Source: Taxillus chinensis
Taxonomy: Eukaryota > Streptophyta > Magnoliopsida > Santalales > Loranthaceae
NCBI GenBank assembly: GCA_023512835.1
Contig: CM042092.1
Coordinates: forward strand, 44,634,535 to 44,698,534
DNA length: 64,000 nucleotides
Direction of reading: 5' to 3'
Each line of letters begins with the position of its first letter. The first letter of the stretch is position 1. Below the pieces are notes generated by a model, which ran no database searches, was not told where the DNA came from, and worked only from the letters and a program-made list of their open reading frames with translations. This document shows positions 32,519-44,640 of this stretch, piece by piece. Made by a program: the position numbers and the translations under genes.

Positions 32519-35190
32519 TGTTGGACCCCATTTTGTCCAAGTTGGACATACTAACCCCATTTGATATATATGCCTTTTTTCCCATGCCATATACCTTGTT
32601 GAATAGGTCCTTAGAGATTCCCTGCGATTTGCACAAGATGGATGCATTAACACTAACCGGGAAGCCCAAAATTGATAACATCTGTTGCCAGCCCCTAAAA
32701 TGCCCCAAGATCAACGCCAGGTGATAGAGGATGAAATTTGGAGACTAACGCACTTGACCGACTTAATTCTGATTTAAAATGAAGAAGTTATGGCCAAAAC
32801 AACTTTCGTTGGAAAAAGTCAAACCTGCCAAAAGACGATCAATGCCCCTGGTCAAACTGCCCGGAAAATTGACTGTGCGAAATTCTCCAAAACATCTATT
32901 TAAGCAAATACGAGTCTTCCTAAACAATCCCCAAAAGGTCGTCCATTTTCGTATTTTGGGTGGGGGTAAAAAGGTAATTAAAAGTTTAAAAAAAAAAAAG
33001 GTGACCCGTAGCCTCGAAGTGTCGGCAGGTCGAAGCTTCGAAGACTCGAAGCCTAGAAGCCTCGGAGCCTCGAAGCCTCGAAGTCTGTGAGCCTGCCGAC
33101 ACTCCGACCTGCCGACACTTCGACCCTTCGCCCTTTGCCCTTCGACCCTTTGACCGTTGACGTTCGACCTGCCGACACTTCGACCCGTTGACCTTTGACC
33201 CATCGACCTTCAACCCCTTGACCGTTGACTTTCGACACTGCCAACACTTCGACCCTTTGACCCGTTGACCTTCGCTGTTTGGCTTCTTTCGCTGGCTCTC
33301 TCACTGGCATTCTCGCTAGCTACTCACGGGACATGTTTTAATGAGCTAGCCATCTGACAGAATCGTTTTTCAACACCTGTTGGTCACATGTGTTAAATGA
33401 AAACTTAAAAAAGGACAATCACGAGCGGCACAGGTCGCCAGACCACCCGAACATGCACAGAATCTGGAAATAAAAGTACTGCATCAATAATACAGCATTA
33501 AATGCTGCAATCAATGCAATCCAGCCAAATCCTTTAAAATGCAGTCCTTTGTTCAGGCGAAAAAGGGGTTCGACCAAGGAAAAAAGGGGAGAGTTCGGCA
33601 GAGAGGAAAACAAGAGTTCAGCAGAGAGAAAAAAAGGAGAGTTCGGCCAAGAGAAAAAAGGGGATTGGCACACAGAAAAGAGAAACACAAAGAGAGATTT
33701 TTACCTAGAAAAAGAGGAGTTCAGCAGAAAAAAGAAGAAGACTGAGAGAACATCCAGAGATTACACCCAGCTCCCTAAGCCTAAAAGAGGAACGCCCAGA
33801 TTTTCACCCAACACTCTCCTTGTCCCAAAATCAAAATTGCCCATCCTTCCCAACCTCTCTTTCCCTATTATTTCGTTCCAATTTTTTTCTAGAAGAAGAA
33901 AGACAAAAAAAAAAAACATCTGCCCTTTCTTTCTCTTTTTCTTATGTTTCCATCATAAAAACAAAAAAAATCCAGTGTACCTTGGCAGTCTCCACAGTAC
34001 GTCCTAGCTGATTGTTGCACTTGGCACTGCTGGAATTTGGTGATTTGGGTGAGCAAGCGTCTTTCAGTACAGCCAGAATATTTCAGATGGACGTCCCGTG
34101 ATAAAGCCCCATTCAAGCCAAAGTCAGTGTAATTTACATTTGTTGCTTAATTTTTTTTCAGCTTATTTATACTTATATTTAATGCAACTTTACTATTTTC
34201 CTGGTTTTCATTTTTTTAGCTTATCTTTATATTTGATGTAATTTTTAGTATTTGTCGTCGTATTTTCCTTGTATTTTCATTCTTTGTATGTGGTACGTTG
34301 TAACATGTAAAATATAGTGGAAACAAAAAAACAAAGAGCGCAAGGAGAGGCATAAGAAAAAGAGGAGATAAAAAAAAAGAAAAAAAAAAGAAAAAGAGTG
34401 CTTTTATGTTTGTTTATTTGTGGATGTCACAATCACCCACTCCACGTTTGTGTATCTTAATGTATGTGTTCATTACTCTAATATGAATTTGTGAATTTGG
34501 GTTTTCAAAAAAAAAAACTATAGTTCCCAAAATAAAAAAAAAAACAAAACGTTTTTAAAACAAAGCAAAACCAAAAAACAAAGAAAAAAACGTTTTCAAC
34601 AAAAAAAACGCGTTTTCAACAAAAAAACAAAAAAACAAAACAAAACAAAAACCAAACGTTTTTTTACAAAACACAAAAACCAAAAAAATGTTTTCTAACC
34701 CAAAAAACCAAAAAAGGGGAAAATAACAAAAAACATATTTTAGGATTTCAATTTCCGAAATAAAGCCAAAAACCAAAACCAACCCCTAGGATCTCATTCT
34801 CCACTTCAAACAAAAACCCAAAACTTTTAGGATTCCCTTTAGAAATTTAAGGTAAATCCATTTTAACCACGACTTTAATAAATAACTTAGCTGAATAAAA
34901 ATTATAGACTTTTTAGGAAACTTAACCCCATCATGGCAGTGCAAATAAAATAGAAAACCTCCTCCTCCAAAAATAGATACCGAAAGGGCGCTTTAGGGGT
35001 GCTAACCCTTCCCTACACGTAACCAACTCCCAAACCCTTCTCTGATAACGCAGACCACACCTTTAAACTACTCAAAGTAGAGGGTATCCAACTGTACCCC
35101 AAAAACAGTTGGTGGCGACTTTAAATTTTCTCACCAATGGTTTAGTTTGAGCTCACCCTAAACGGGCCCAGACGAAAACCAGTGATGACA
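32519..35190 (+). repeat. C1 3' LTR (2672 bp)
   Basis: It begins TGTTGGACCCCATTTTG and ends AGTGATGACA, the same terminal motifs as the C2 LTRs. It contains a block rich in CGAAG/CTTCGACC words (33005-33260) including CTGCCGACACTTCGACC repeats, and a low-complexity A-rich region (34320-34760) with runs such as AAAAAACAAAA and CGTTTT. Small ORFs inside it (for example at 33549-34007) are not supported as genes. Confidence 0.8.
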
Positions 35191-36865
35191 ACTTATATAT
35201 GAGGTGTACCGTAGAAGTCACATACTCTGTCGGTTTATCTTCAGGATCTGCGTCCTTTTCTCCAACCCGTCTCTTCATTTTCTGGATCCACCCATTGGAG
35301 TACTCAAGCAATAAGTACACGTTACCCCGTATGTCGGTGTATTTTGAATTTTAAGTGCACAGTGATGTATTGACGTGTCTTCGACGCTTGAGTAGCGAGG
35401 AAACTAAATCTGTCGTGCTTCGACCCTTTGGAAACTGCGACTCCACGAAGCTGCGTTTAGGAGAAATTGCAAATTCTCCGAGCCTCAAGGCTTCGAAGTT
35501 CGATGTATCACTTCTTTGATGTTGTTTGCTTCGTGGTCGACTACGGATTCAGCGACAAAGGTGGATTTCTCTAGACTTTTTCAACACTTAACAACACGAA
35601 AGTGACGTATAGGATATTTCACATAAAATCATGCATGATGAATAGTGTTATAAGCGGAAGTAAGATTACGTGCCCAGAACTTGAGTTCTTTCAACTGTAC
35701 TACCTGGTTTACATATGCGACTACAGTAGTATGATCATTTATGATTCCATTCAACTTAGAAATGACTAAGTGCATCATCATCTACTTCTTTATGCAGGAA
35801 ATTGATTACAATGTCAATATAGCATCCAGTAAACCATGGTTAGTCCATTGTAATAACCCAGTCATGAACTCAGCAGTCGGCTCACATATAAGCAAAACTC
35901 ACTCAGTGAAGGCCTCACCCTCTCACTCTCGAATCAGCATGTGAGTTTGATTCAGGAACTAGGATTGCAATGTTTGGTATACTCATGGTCAACCGAATCT
36001 TACCACAAACCCTGATCCACCAATGATTTTCAGTCCAGCATAGATGACTTGAGAGACAAGACAGCCCTATTGAGAATCAGAACACACTCTAGTATCGCCT
36101 AATGTACAACACAACATATATATAGTGTTTGGAGTTTGATCACTCGTATTTTCTATGTGAGTTGTCCTCTTCTTTCGTATAGCACCATTTTTGAGTGCTT
36201 AATCATGAACCTTTTCACGTGGACAAAGCTCAACACAATTTCTTTTTGACTCAATTGATCATACAGTTAGTGAACTCCAACTATTACTCTGAAAGAAACA
36301 CATTCAAGGGGAATAGTGAGGACTCCCCCTAAGATAGGCAATCTAATTTCTATTTTCTTTTCTCATTTAGCCTTTTTCACCTTGCCTTTTTCTACTAAAA
36401 GGTATTGGCTCTTTTTGAGTAATAGGATTTTTATGATTCTCAAATACTACCGTCTCAGTCATCCTTAGAGTATTGAATCATTGAGGATCCTTTCCGTGCA
36501 AGCCAACAGTACCATGAGATACAACAGTTCCTGCTAGTTAATGAATGTAATACCACACAAGTGATATTCACTCAGAATAGAAACAACAGATAATGGGAAT
36601 ATCATTTAATTGAATTATGATGGAGATCGCACTCATTTCACTTTAGACTTGAGGATTCATGACAGGTTGCGTAAAAGATTTATACTAGGTTCAGAGGTAG
36701 CAGGTTTCATCTATGTGATTTCTCAATTACCCGCAGTAGAAATGTATTAATCACACTTAGGCATTGCTAATTTTCACGGAGAGACAAACAATCATTAACA
36801 GTGTCATACTTATGTTCATGCATAGGTAATTAGGTTGAAATGAAACACAAGACATGCAGTAAGAA

Positions 36866-37100
36866 TTATGAAGTTAAATCTAGCATGCCAAGTTTTGTCA
36901 GAAGTTCATTGAACCAGGCTTCTTGCAGTGGTTTGGTGAATATTTCGGCAAGCTAGTCATCAGTGGATATATACTCTAGGGAAATGTCCTTCTTTAGCAC
37001 ATGGTCACATATGAAGTGATGTCTGACCTCAATGTGCTTGGTCTTGGGAAACATGACCGGATTGTTTGAGATTGCAATGGCGCTTGTATTGTCACAGTAT
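36866..37100 (-). pseudogene. D RNase H C-terminal part
   Basis: Copia-type RNase H: CDNTSAIAISNNPVMFPKTKH, then the segment with HHFICDHVLKKDISLEYISTDD and, after a TAG in place of Gln, LAEIFTKPLQEAWFNELLTKLGML, ending at a TAA (36866-36868). This is the classic copia end. The upstream half of the domain is at 53824 and rightwards; the split falls one base into the Cys codon before DNTSAI. Confidence 0.9.
37096..37100. repeat. Left target-site duplication of C2 (AGTAT)
   Basis: AGTAT directly precedes the 5' LTR and recurs at 53824-53828 directly after the 3' LTR. Joining the flanks through one copy makes D's reading frame continuous through Leu-Tyr-Cys-Asp. Confidence 0.9.
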
Positions 37101-38851
37101 TGTTGGACCCCATTATGACCGGGCCAGATCACAGCTGAGAAATCCAAAATGAAAGTCATTTCTAAGGGATCTCAAAATGTCCCAAGGTCAACACCAAAGG
37201 ATAGAGGACGAAATTTGGAAACCAACGCACTTGACCGTGCCCAAATCCGACTTGAAACGAAGAAGTTATGATGAAAATAGTTTTGGGCATGAAAGGTCAA
37301 ACGTGCGGAAAGATGGTCAATGACCTCGGTCAAACTGACTGAAAATGTGATTGCGAAAATCCCCCAGAAACAGTTCAGGCGAATTTATGACCGCTGCCTC
37401 GAAGCCTCGTAGTCCAAGCCTGTGCTCGCAACACTCACATTCAAGCTTGCACTCGCAGCACTTACATTCAAGCCTGCACTCGTAGCACTCACTCGAAGCT
37501 CCCAGCCTCGTAGACTCGTAGTCTAGCTCAGCCTCGAAGACTCGCAGACACAAACCCGTAGCTCTCAGCCTTCGATCCTTCGAAGCAGCTCTCAGCCTTC
37601 GACCCTACAACCTTCAAAGCAACCCCCAGCGGCGACCTTCGACCTTACAGGCTTCGGCTGAAAAACTCCAAACGATGTTGTTTTCGCCTTTCTTTTAAGT
37701 GCACAGTAAAGCAAACGCTACGGAATTGATTTTTTAAACAGTCGAAACACGTGTTTAATACCTGGGAGCTCGTTTCAACCTCGTAAATGCATGTCATTCT
37801 TGAAACTTGCTGTCAACGTATGGGAACTCCAAAGAACACATCATTTAATTCGCCAAGTTACAAGTTGGGCGGCTGTTCCCTCTTCAAACTCTATAAAAAG
37901 GAGGCATTACCCATTTCTAGGAGGGGGACTGATATTTTTTGGAGACTAACAAGATAGAGAGCTTTGAGGGAGAAGGCCCAAAGATTCAGCAGACTTTGCT
38001 GGACGAAGCTGAAGAAGACGTCCTCCACCATCCTTGCTGGATTTTGTCTCCACGTCCCTCAAGCAGACAAAGAGGAGTGAAGCTAGCAGGAACATCAAGC
38101 TTGATTTCCAGGTTTTATTCCCCTCTTATCTTACATTCATCATCATCACTACACCAAAAATACAACAAAACGTTTTCAAAGGCCCGGTGGTCGTGGGATT
38201 GAGCTTTTTATGCTCATATCCTCGCCACTTGGCCAACAATATTGAGTCTGGGAGTGAATCTGAGCTTCACAGTGTGCTCTTCACAATACTAGGCCCTGTA
38301 CTTTCTCATTTTTTTAAAAACCCCAAATTCCCTTTAAATAAACCCAGGCTTCTGTGGCTGTGAGATTAAGTCCTATTGCTTATATTTTCACCACCTGGCC
38401 AACATCAACTGTGGTAATGAATCCGAGCTCCATGCTGTGCTCTTCATGCTATTGGCTTTCTTTCTGTTTTCCTCGATAAAACAAAAGAATGACATTCATT
38501 TTCTAAGCCAACCAGCCATAGTTTCTATAATGAAATAAAAAGAAACGAAAAGGAAATTAAAATAGGCAGACACCGATAGACAAAGAGTAGGTACCAATTT
38601 TGGGCGCTGTGGGGGTGCAAGAGCTTTTCTTCCTTCCCCACACGTAACCGACTCCCGAACCTATTCTCTAGAACCGTAGACCCTCCTAGGTGGCCAAACA
38701 CACCTTCATCTTTGTTTGGTGGCGACTCTGTTTCTTCTATCTCTCTTTTTGGTTTTGTATGAGCTATGGCAATGATGGCTCAATGACCAATCTATATCCA
38801 AAGGAGTAATCTCAAGCCAGTCACAAGCCCGGACAACACCGGGTGATGACA
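37101..38851 (+). repeat. C2 5' LTR (1751 bp)
   Basis: Begins TGTTGGACCCCATTATGACC and ends GGGTGATGACA. It contains a short run of CTCGAAGC/CTCGTAG words (37395-37640). The 3' LTR of the same element is 2634 bp because that run is greatly expanded there. An ACGATGTTGTTTT motif lies near 37672. Confidence 0.9.
37892..37899 (+). promoter_or_regulatory. TATA box of the C2 5' LTR
   Basis: TATAAAAA within CTCTATAAAAAGGAGG, about 790 bases into the LTR; conserved in the 3' LTR at 52838-52845. Confidence 0.65.
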
Positions 38852-38853
38852 AC

Positions 38854-38871
38854 TGGCGACTCTGCTGGGGA
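38854..38871 (+). other. C2 primer binding site
   Basis: TGGCGACTCTGCTGGGGA, two bases after the LTR. Ogre elements usually prime from tRNA-Arg with a TGGCGACTC-type PBS; I did not check against a tRNA set. Confidence 0.8.
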
Positions 38872-39377
38872 CATTTGAGAGAGTCTAGCCATGGTCTTTT
38901 GTTTGTGGAGTGTTTGCTTATTTATTTCCCTTTCTGTCTTCTTCATTTTTGTATAAACTGCATTGTTTGTGCATACATGCATTTCTCTCTCCCTCTAACC
39001 CTATACCCGGGTTTTCTATTGCTTCCCTAGGATTAGCGAGGCTTAATAAGGATGCCCCCGTGGGTTCTATCTCATGCAAGGTACCTGAACTCCTCACCCA
39101 AGCGGGGTCCTTTTTGAGGGCCCCCTCCATTAATGCCTCTAGAGGTATGGAGCTTCTCCCATGAGATAGTTTGGGAACCAACGAATAAGATAGGGGTATG
39201 TGTAGATGCCCATCAGGGGCTTTGACCTTCATGTGTATGCTTTAACATTGGTGTGACATTACTCGCACCTTGTTTGCCGACTCCTGCGTTTTTACCACAT
39301 TTTGCCTTGATTCACTCTAACCCGCACTCATTTTGCTTGACGCATATCACGACATCTCATGCATACATATAGGGAAT
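38872..39377 (+). other. C2 5' leader
   Basis: Untranslated leader between PBS and ORF1a. No supported ORF; a short 84-codon frame (38910-39164) is not conserved in anything recognisable. Confidence 0.6.
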
Positions 39378-40751
39378 ATGGCAAGTTTTGGGAACCTTTT
39401 GAGGGGCGCCAGAGACCCTAAAGACGTGGAAGAAGTGGAGCACGCCTCCATTCAGATCCAGCGACAATTAGGAGACTTCTCACCCAAGATGTACCTTATG
39501 GCCGATCAAGTCATCATGGACACTCGGGTCGAACTCCCCAAAGACCTCCGAGCCACATGGAGTGAATGGCCTAGCGTGAGACACGTAGCTTACACCCAAC
39601 AGTTTGGTGATCTCCTGCTCCTGTCACAACTTCCTGTTGATGAGAATATGATCAAAGCAGTGATCCACTTCTGGGACCTGAGACGGAGGTGCTTCACCTT
39701 TAATGACATCGACCTGGTGCCAACTTTGGAGGAATATCGAAGAATCCTTCGCATCCCCTTTAAAGAAGACGACATTGTTTTCCAACCCAACCCACAGAAA
39801 TCTTGTAGGCGGGGGTTAGCACATTTCATGGGTTTCAAATGCTTGGGCAAGGACAAAAAGATCATCGACCCTGTGATCAAAGTAGATGGCAAAGAAATCA
39901 TTCCATGGGAGTTTGTCAGAGTCCAACTGAAAGGTGCAAACGAGGATAAGGCCCATTCGCTCATAACCCTTGCTATTTACGGGTTGGTGGTCTTTCCACG
40001 GGTGACCGGTTACATTGACGGGACCATTTTCGAGCTAGTGGCACAAGTGACCGGTGGCGCTGGCCCTATTCCGGCCATACTCGCCAAAACCATCAGATCT
40101 CTATCATTTATCCGGACTACAGGAGGTGGTCACTTCATGGGGTGCCTCCCTCTCTTGTGCACATGGCTCAAAAGCCATCTCCACTGTGTTACCCCGCGAT
40201 TCAGGGCTGTTTACTCATGGCCCCCTATCGTCATACTAGACATTCTAAGAAGCTCGTGGCTCTTACCCAGTAATCTCAACGGATGGAGAAGGCTGCTGAA
40301 TTGCCTGAATGAGGGAAATGTTGTCTGTATAGCACCCTAGATACCAAGAAAACATATGACCTATAGCTGCGGAAGGTACAACTAGGTCCCACTCCTTGGA
40401 CAATGGGGCGGGACTGCCTACGCCCCTCTTCAAGTGGCAAGGCAGCTGGGAAATAACCAAATTGTCCCAATTCTCTACAGAATGGAAAGATATGATATTA
40501 ACCATGGCACAAGAAGGGCTGAATCAGTCGCCGATCGGATGTTCAACGCCGCGTTACAGCCTAGGAAGATCAGCTTCCTCCCCTATTACCCCGATGTTGT
40601 CCCGTCCTATGTTTCTTGGCGGGAGAAACTAGAAGCGGAACACCTCCAACAGTAGAAAGAACTTGTTGGTACTCTTCCGACCAAGAAGATAATGACAATG
40701 CAAGGAAAGCCTAGTAATGCATCAAGCTCATCAAGGAAAGGAAGGCATTAA
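39378..40751 (+). pseudogene. C2 ORF1a, first copy of Ogre ORF1
   Basis: Protein upstream of gag, characteristic of Ogre elements, function unknown; the sequence resembles plant DUF/plant-mobile-domain-like proteins. Start MASFGNLLRGARD at 39378. Core motifs are MIKAVIHFWDLRRRCFTFNDIDLVPTLEEY, SLITLAIYGLVVFPRVTGYIDG and FMGCLPLLCTWLKSH, and later VPLLGQWGGTAYAPLQ and SFLPYYPDVVPSYVSWREKLEAE. The single frame of 457 codons has three stops (40338 TAG, 40383 TAG, 40653 TAG); comparison with ORF1b shows the first two are TGG-to-TAG. No frameshift. Confidence 0.75.
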
Positions 40752-40921
40752 GCGGGATCGCCTCTCTAAAGGAACCCAAAACATGTCTTGCATCATGTAG
40801 TTGCATCTACATTTGAATAGCTTGTACCCATAAGCGGCTTTGTCCTATTTACATCAATAAAATCTGTTCTTGTCTGTTTCCCATCTCATATGCATAAGCC
40901 TTAACATTCATTATAGGAAGC
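40752..40921 (+). other. Spacer between ORF1a and ORF1b
   Basis: 170 noncoding bases. The last 30 or so (CATATGCATAAG, then ATTATAGGAAGCATG) resemble the sequence before ORF1a (CATGCATACATATAGGGAATATG), suggesting that the duplication included some 5' flank. Confidence 0.5.
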
Positions 40922-42316
40922 ATGGCAAGCTTTGATAATCTCCTAGCTAATTGTGAAGATAAGGAAGACATGACAGAGGTCGCACATGCAGCTTTAGCAA
41001 TTCAACAACACTTTGGAGACTTTTCAGGAGAAAGTGTCGAGCAAACCATACCGGCCCCTGAAGTCCAGATGCGTGTCCAAACGACCCACCGAGAGGAACT
41101 TGATGATATATGGGCACGATGGCCTTTCCACATACAGGCTGCCTACATTAAAAAATACAGGGACTTGTTACATCTAATGCGAGTACCTGTCGACGAGCCT
41201 ATGTTAAAGGCGGCAGCATATTTCTGGGATCCAAGGCGGAGGTGCTTCACTTTCAATGAACAGGATTTGACTCCTACTATGGAGGAGTATCAAGCCCTCT
41301 TGGGATGACCAATCAACGGAGGCTCGGAAGTCTTTCTACCAACCATACAAGTTTCCTGCCTGCAGACCCTATCACAGTTCTTGGGAATGACAGAAGACGA
41401 GGTAGCCCAGATCGTGCACCGCAGGGGTGGACTTGAGGTCATCCCATGGCCCGTGATCCGAGACAAAATATCTCGAGCATCAAGCATAGAACTCTACTCT
41501 TTATTCACACTAGCCATGTATGGATTAATTGTATTTCCCAAGTTCTTGGGTTACATTGACGGATTTGTATGCGAACTTGTGATACAAACATTAGGAGGGG
41601 CCGATCCGGTTCTTGCGATCCTTGCTGAGACAATCAGATCATTATCACACATACGAATTTCGGGGCAAGGTCGTTTCAAAGGATGCCTTCCACTCCTCTA
41701 CGCATGGTTGAAAAGTCACTTCCTAAGCAAAGACGCACAACTCGAAGAAGTGGCGGCATTTCCACATAGTGCATTACCCGAATTCATTCTACAGGAATGG
41801 GAGTTACCTGAAACAGAGGAGGATTGGATCAATGAGCTGCAAACCTTAACTGATAATCAAATTGTATGGAATGCTCCATGGATGCGCAAAGTCGACATAA
41901 TTTATAGCTGTGGGCCATGTAACTGGGTCCCATTACTTGGTCCGTGGGGAGCTACCGCATATGCCCCTCTTCAGACAGGAAGACAACTTAGGGGTCATCA
42001 GATCATTCCTGTGTTGCATGAGATAGAAGCTTTTGACTTCACATACATTGACCTCGAGGCTCGACGCAAAGCTTTTCGGGGGTATCTAGCATGGCAAGCA
42101 CCTCGGAAAGTCAGCAGTAATTCTTATTACCCCGAAGTTCATCCATCATTCCCTCCCTGGCGGCAGCAGTACATAGCTTATGCGGAGGTCCACCAAGATC
42201 CAAGACTGCTGCTCCTTCAAATGGAAAATGAACTCGACAACTTGCGGCAGAAGGTTCAAGAACAAGAGGAGATCATCGAAAGGCTTGGTAAAAGAATTCA
42301 CCAATTGGAGGAGTAA
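40922..42316 (+). pseudogene. C2 ORF1b, second copy of Ogre ORF1
   Basis: Paralogue of ORF1a: it starts MASFDNLLANCEDKEDM and shares PVDEPMLKAAAYFWDPRRRCFTFNEQDLTPTMEEY, LFTLAMYGLIVFPKFLGYIDGF, AILAETIRSLSHIR, FKGCLPLLYAWLKSHF, VPLLGPWGATAYAPLQ and YYPEVHPSFPPWRQQY. The C-terminus is a probable coiled coil (LLLLQMENELDNLRQKVQEQEEIIERLGKRIHQLEE region, 42210-42313). Its 464 codons carry one stop (TGA at 41306, probably from CGA). Function unknown. The two copies have diverged strongly, so the duplication predates this insertion. Confidence 0.8.
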
Positions 42317-42605
42317 TTCGGAATCGGAAATTAGTTTGAAATGATCAAGGCTTGTTCCAATTCATCTAGTCGCATAAGCATAAGACTATCCTTGTTGTAC
42401 TTCAATCTTCTTTCCACCAATAATGTATTTGGTTTCATCAATCAATAAATTGTTTTTCGCCATTTCCATCATTAACCATTCGTTGCATGCATTCACTACA
42501 TGCATTCATACATTCATGGTAAAAAGCAAAATCCGAAAAAGAGAACAACAGAAAGCTTAACAAATAAGCATTTCCAGATCAAACAAGAATGGGCATTCCT
42601 ATAAC
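42317..42605 (+). other. Spacer between ORF1b and gag
   Basis: Noncoding, with ATGCATTCACTACATGCATTCATACATTC-type short repeats near 42485-42515. Nothing else seen. Confidence 0.5.
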
Positions 42606-44640
42606 TTGAGATCAACCCGTAATCAAGCTATGTCAGACCAGGGCATGGGAGACCATACAGAGGACCAAATTTCAGGGCTCGAGCAAGCTCAACAAGAGAT
42701 GGGGGGCAGTCTCCACGAGGTTCAGCTTCAGTTAAAAACCATGATGGACTTACTGACCAAAGTAGCAACCGTAAGGGAAGCTGCCCCAGCAGAATGAGTA
42801 GCGAATCAGGGACAAACGCAGAACCCACTGCAGGGGTTTGTGCAAAGTCAAACAGAATCCTAGGCCTATGCACAACCTAATATGGTCCTGGGTAGTTCTC
42901 ACCAAGTTTTGACTACACCACCAAATGCGGGAACACCAATCTCAGAACATCGCGTGGGAGTAAGGGACTTACCCGTTCCTAAGGAAACCAACCAACAACC
43001 AAGCTGGAAACAAATAGAAGCAAGGTTGAAGGCCGTTGAAGGGGCAGAAAGTTATGGGACAACTAATGCCTATGATTTATGCTTGGTGCCGGGGGTCGTG
43101 CTACCTCTAAAGTTTAAAATGCCGGATTTTGAGAAATTCAATGGTACCCAATGTCCAAGGACCCATTTGATAATGTATTGTCGCAAGTTGGCCGCACATA
43201 CCAACAATGACCAACTATTAATGCACTGCTTCCAAGAAAGCTTAACCGGTGGGCCATTACGATGGTACATTCAGTTAGAAGGAAGTCGTATCCGCACTTG
43301 GAATGACTTGGCCACAGCCTTCTTAATGCAATACAAACATGTCACGGAACTGGCAATAGACAGATTGGCGTTGCAGTCATTTGAGAAAGCTGATAAAGAA
43401 AGTTTCAAGACTTACGCTCGAAGGTGGAGAGAAGCAGCTATGGACGTTCAGCCCCCACTAACTGAACGAGAGCTCACCACCCTTTTCGTCAGTACCCTAA
43501 GGGGTGTTTATTATGAAAAGCTGGTTAGGAATGTATCAAACAGTTTCGCCGATTTAGTTGCCTTAGGAGAAAGAATTGAGGGTGGCATCAGAGAAGGCAG
43601 GCTTGACGGGAATAAAACCGAGACTTTTAGAAAGCCTACGCCACCCAATCGCAAAAAAGAAGAAGAAGCACAAGCAGTCTGGCAACCCAAACTTGACTTC
43701 ACTTCCTCCGGGGCACAATCAGGGCAGTGTATCACGCAACGTTATTACGGCGGGCAACCCATGGCATCTTATGTGGCATCATCCCCACCACCACAATTCC
43801 CGTAGTATCATCCACAAGGAGGAAGCTTGTACACGCCTCAGCCAAGCCAACCTCAGCTAGCCCAGCCTCAATCCGAGCAGTCGAAGCAGCCCCGGCAGAA
43901 TCAGACTTTTGGAAAGACTGGGCAACAAAAGTTTGATCCAATTCCTGTCACATACACAGAAGCCTATACATGATTGTTAGCAGCACGACTCGCTAGTCCA
44001 ATACCCCTAAAGGAATGGACTCCTCCATATCCTGACTGGTACAAAGCTGAGGCCCATTGTGCATACCATGGAGGCGCAAGTGGACATGACACCGAGAATT
44101 GTTTTGCTATGAAAAAGAAGGTCCAACACCTAAAAGATGTTGGATGGCTAGACTTCTCCAAGATGACCAATGCTCCTAATGTGGGCACCAACCCTATACC
44201 TGAACACTCGGGCAATGTCGCCAATATAACAACTAGGCATGGAAATCCTCCTGGAAAGGTTTCTGAGATCAAGATAGGCAAGGATCTACTGTTCCGCATG
44301 CTACATAAGAACGGGTTCTTGGTAACCAATGAGGTGACTGAAACCACAAGAGGCACAGACTGGGAAAAATGTTGTGTCTACCATAAATCAGCTTATGGAC
44401 ATGATATTGAAGAATGCAATGAATTCCAAGAAGCTGTGTAAGCTCTCATTAACTCCCGAAGGCTGGAAATCACACGCAAGTTAGAAGAACATGAGGCATG
44501 TATGGCTTTGATGGAGCATACAAAGGCATTGGAGACGCCCAGGCCTTTAATTATCGAATATGAGGAAAAACTAAAAATCACCACATTGGCACAAGGAGTC
44601 TGATCTCTTCTCATCCAAACTCCCACTCCATTCCCTTACA
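42606..44640 (+). pseudogene. C2 gag
   Basis: Start taken at MRSTRNQAMSDQG (42606); an N-terminal coiled-coil-like segment (ISGLEQAQQEMGGSLHEVQLQ) precedes the capsid core LKFKMPDFEKFNGTQCPRTHLIMYCRKLAAHTNNDQLLMHCFQESLTGGPLRWYIQLE...FLMQYKH. Two zinc knuckles of the CHHC kind follow: CAYHGGASGHDTENC (about 44055-44100) and CVYHKSAYGHDIEEC. The whole region is in one frame, broken by stops at 42795, 42861, 43803, 43971, 44439 and 44601, all explicable by C-to-T or G-to-A changes. Gag and protease share this frame. Confidence 0.85.

Larger units (their letters stand above)
26035..35190 (+). mobile_element. Ogre/Tat-lineage element C1, 5' truncated
   Basis: A plus-strand Ty3/gypsy element of the Tat/Ogre type: it keeps the end of the protease, a G-patch, an intron, RT, RNase H, a second RNase H-like domain, integrase, a repeat-rich 3' region and a 3' LTR (32519-35190). 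ORF1, gag and most of the protease, and the 5' LTR, are missing to the left of 26035. It is related to but clearly diverged from C2, which supplies the alignment. The five bases after the LTR are ACTTA; no matching target duplication can be checked because the 5' end is gone. Confidence 0.85.
35191..37100 (-). mobile_element. Copia element D, 3' piece
   Basis: The left piece of a Ty1/copia element split by C2. From 37100 down to 36866 it encodes the end of RNase H; from 36865 to 35191 I see no supported ORF. A polypurine-like run CTTAGGGGGAGTC (minus strand, about 36321-36333) could mark the 3' LTR boundary, but no clear TG start follows it. The stretch 35370-35560 is rich in CTTCGA/TCGAAG words like the LTRs of E and C1/C2. 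The left edge is C1's LTR. Confidence 0.65.

Noticed and set aside
33549..34007. 152-codon ORF, Lys/Arg-rich
   Set aside because: Lies within the C1 3' LTR, in purine-rich low-complexity sequence; no family resemblance.
36321..36333. Polypurine run as the 3' LTR boundary of D
   Set aside because: No TG start follows and the 5' LTR of D is outside the window, so the boundary cannot be tested; kept only as a note in the D feature.
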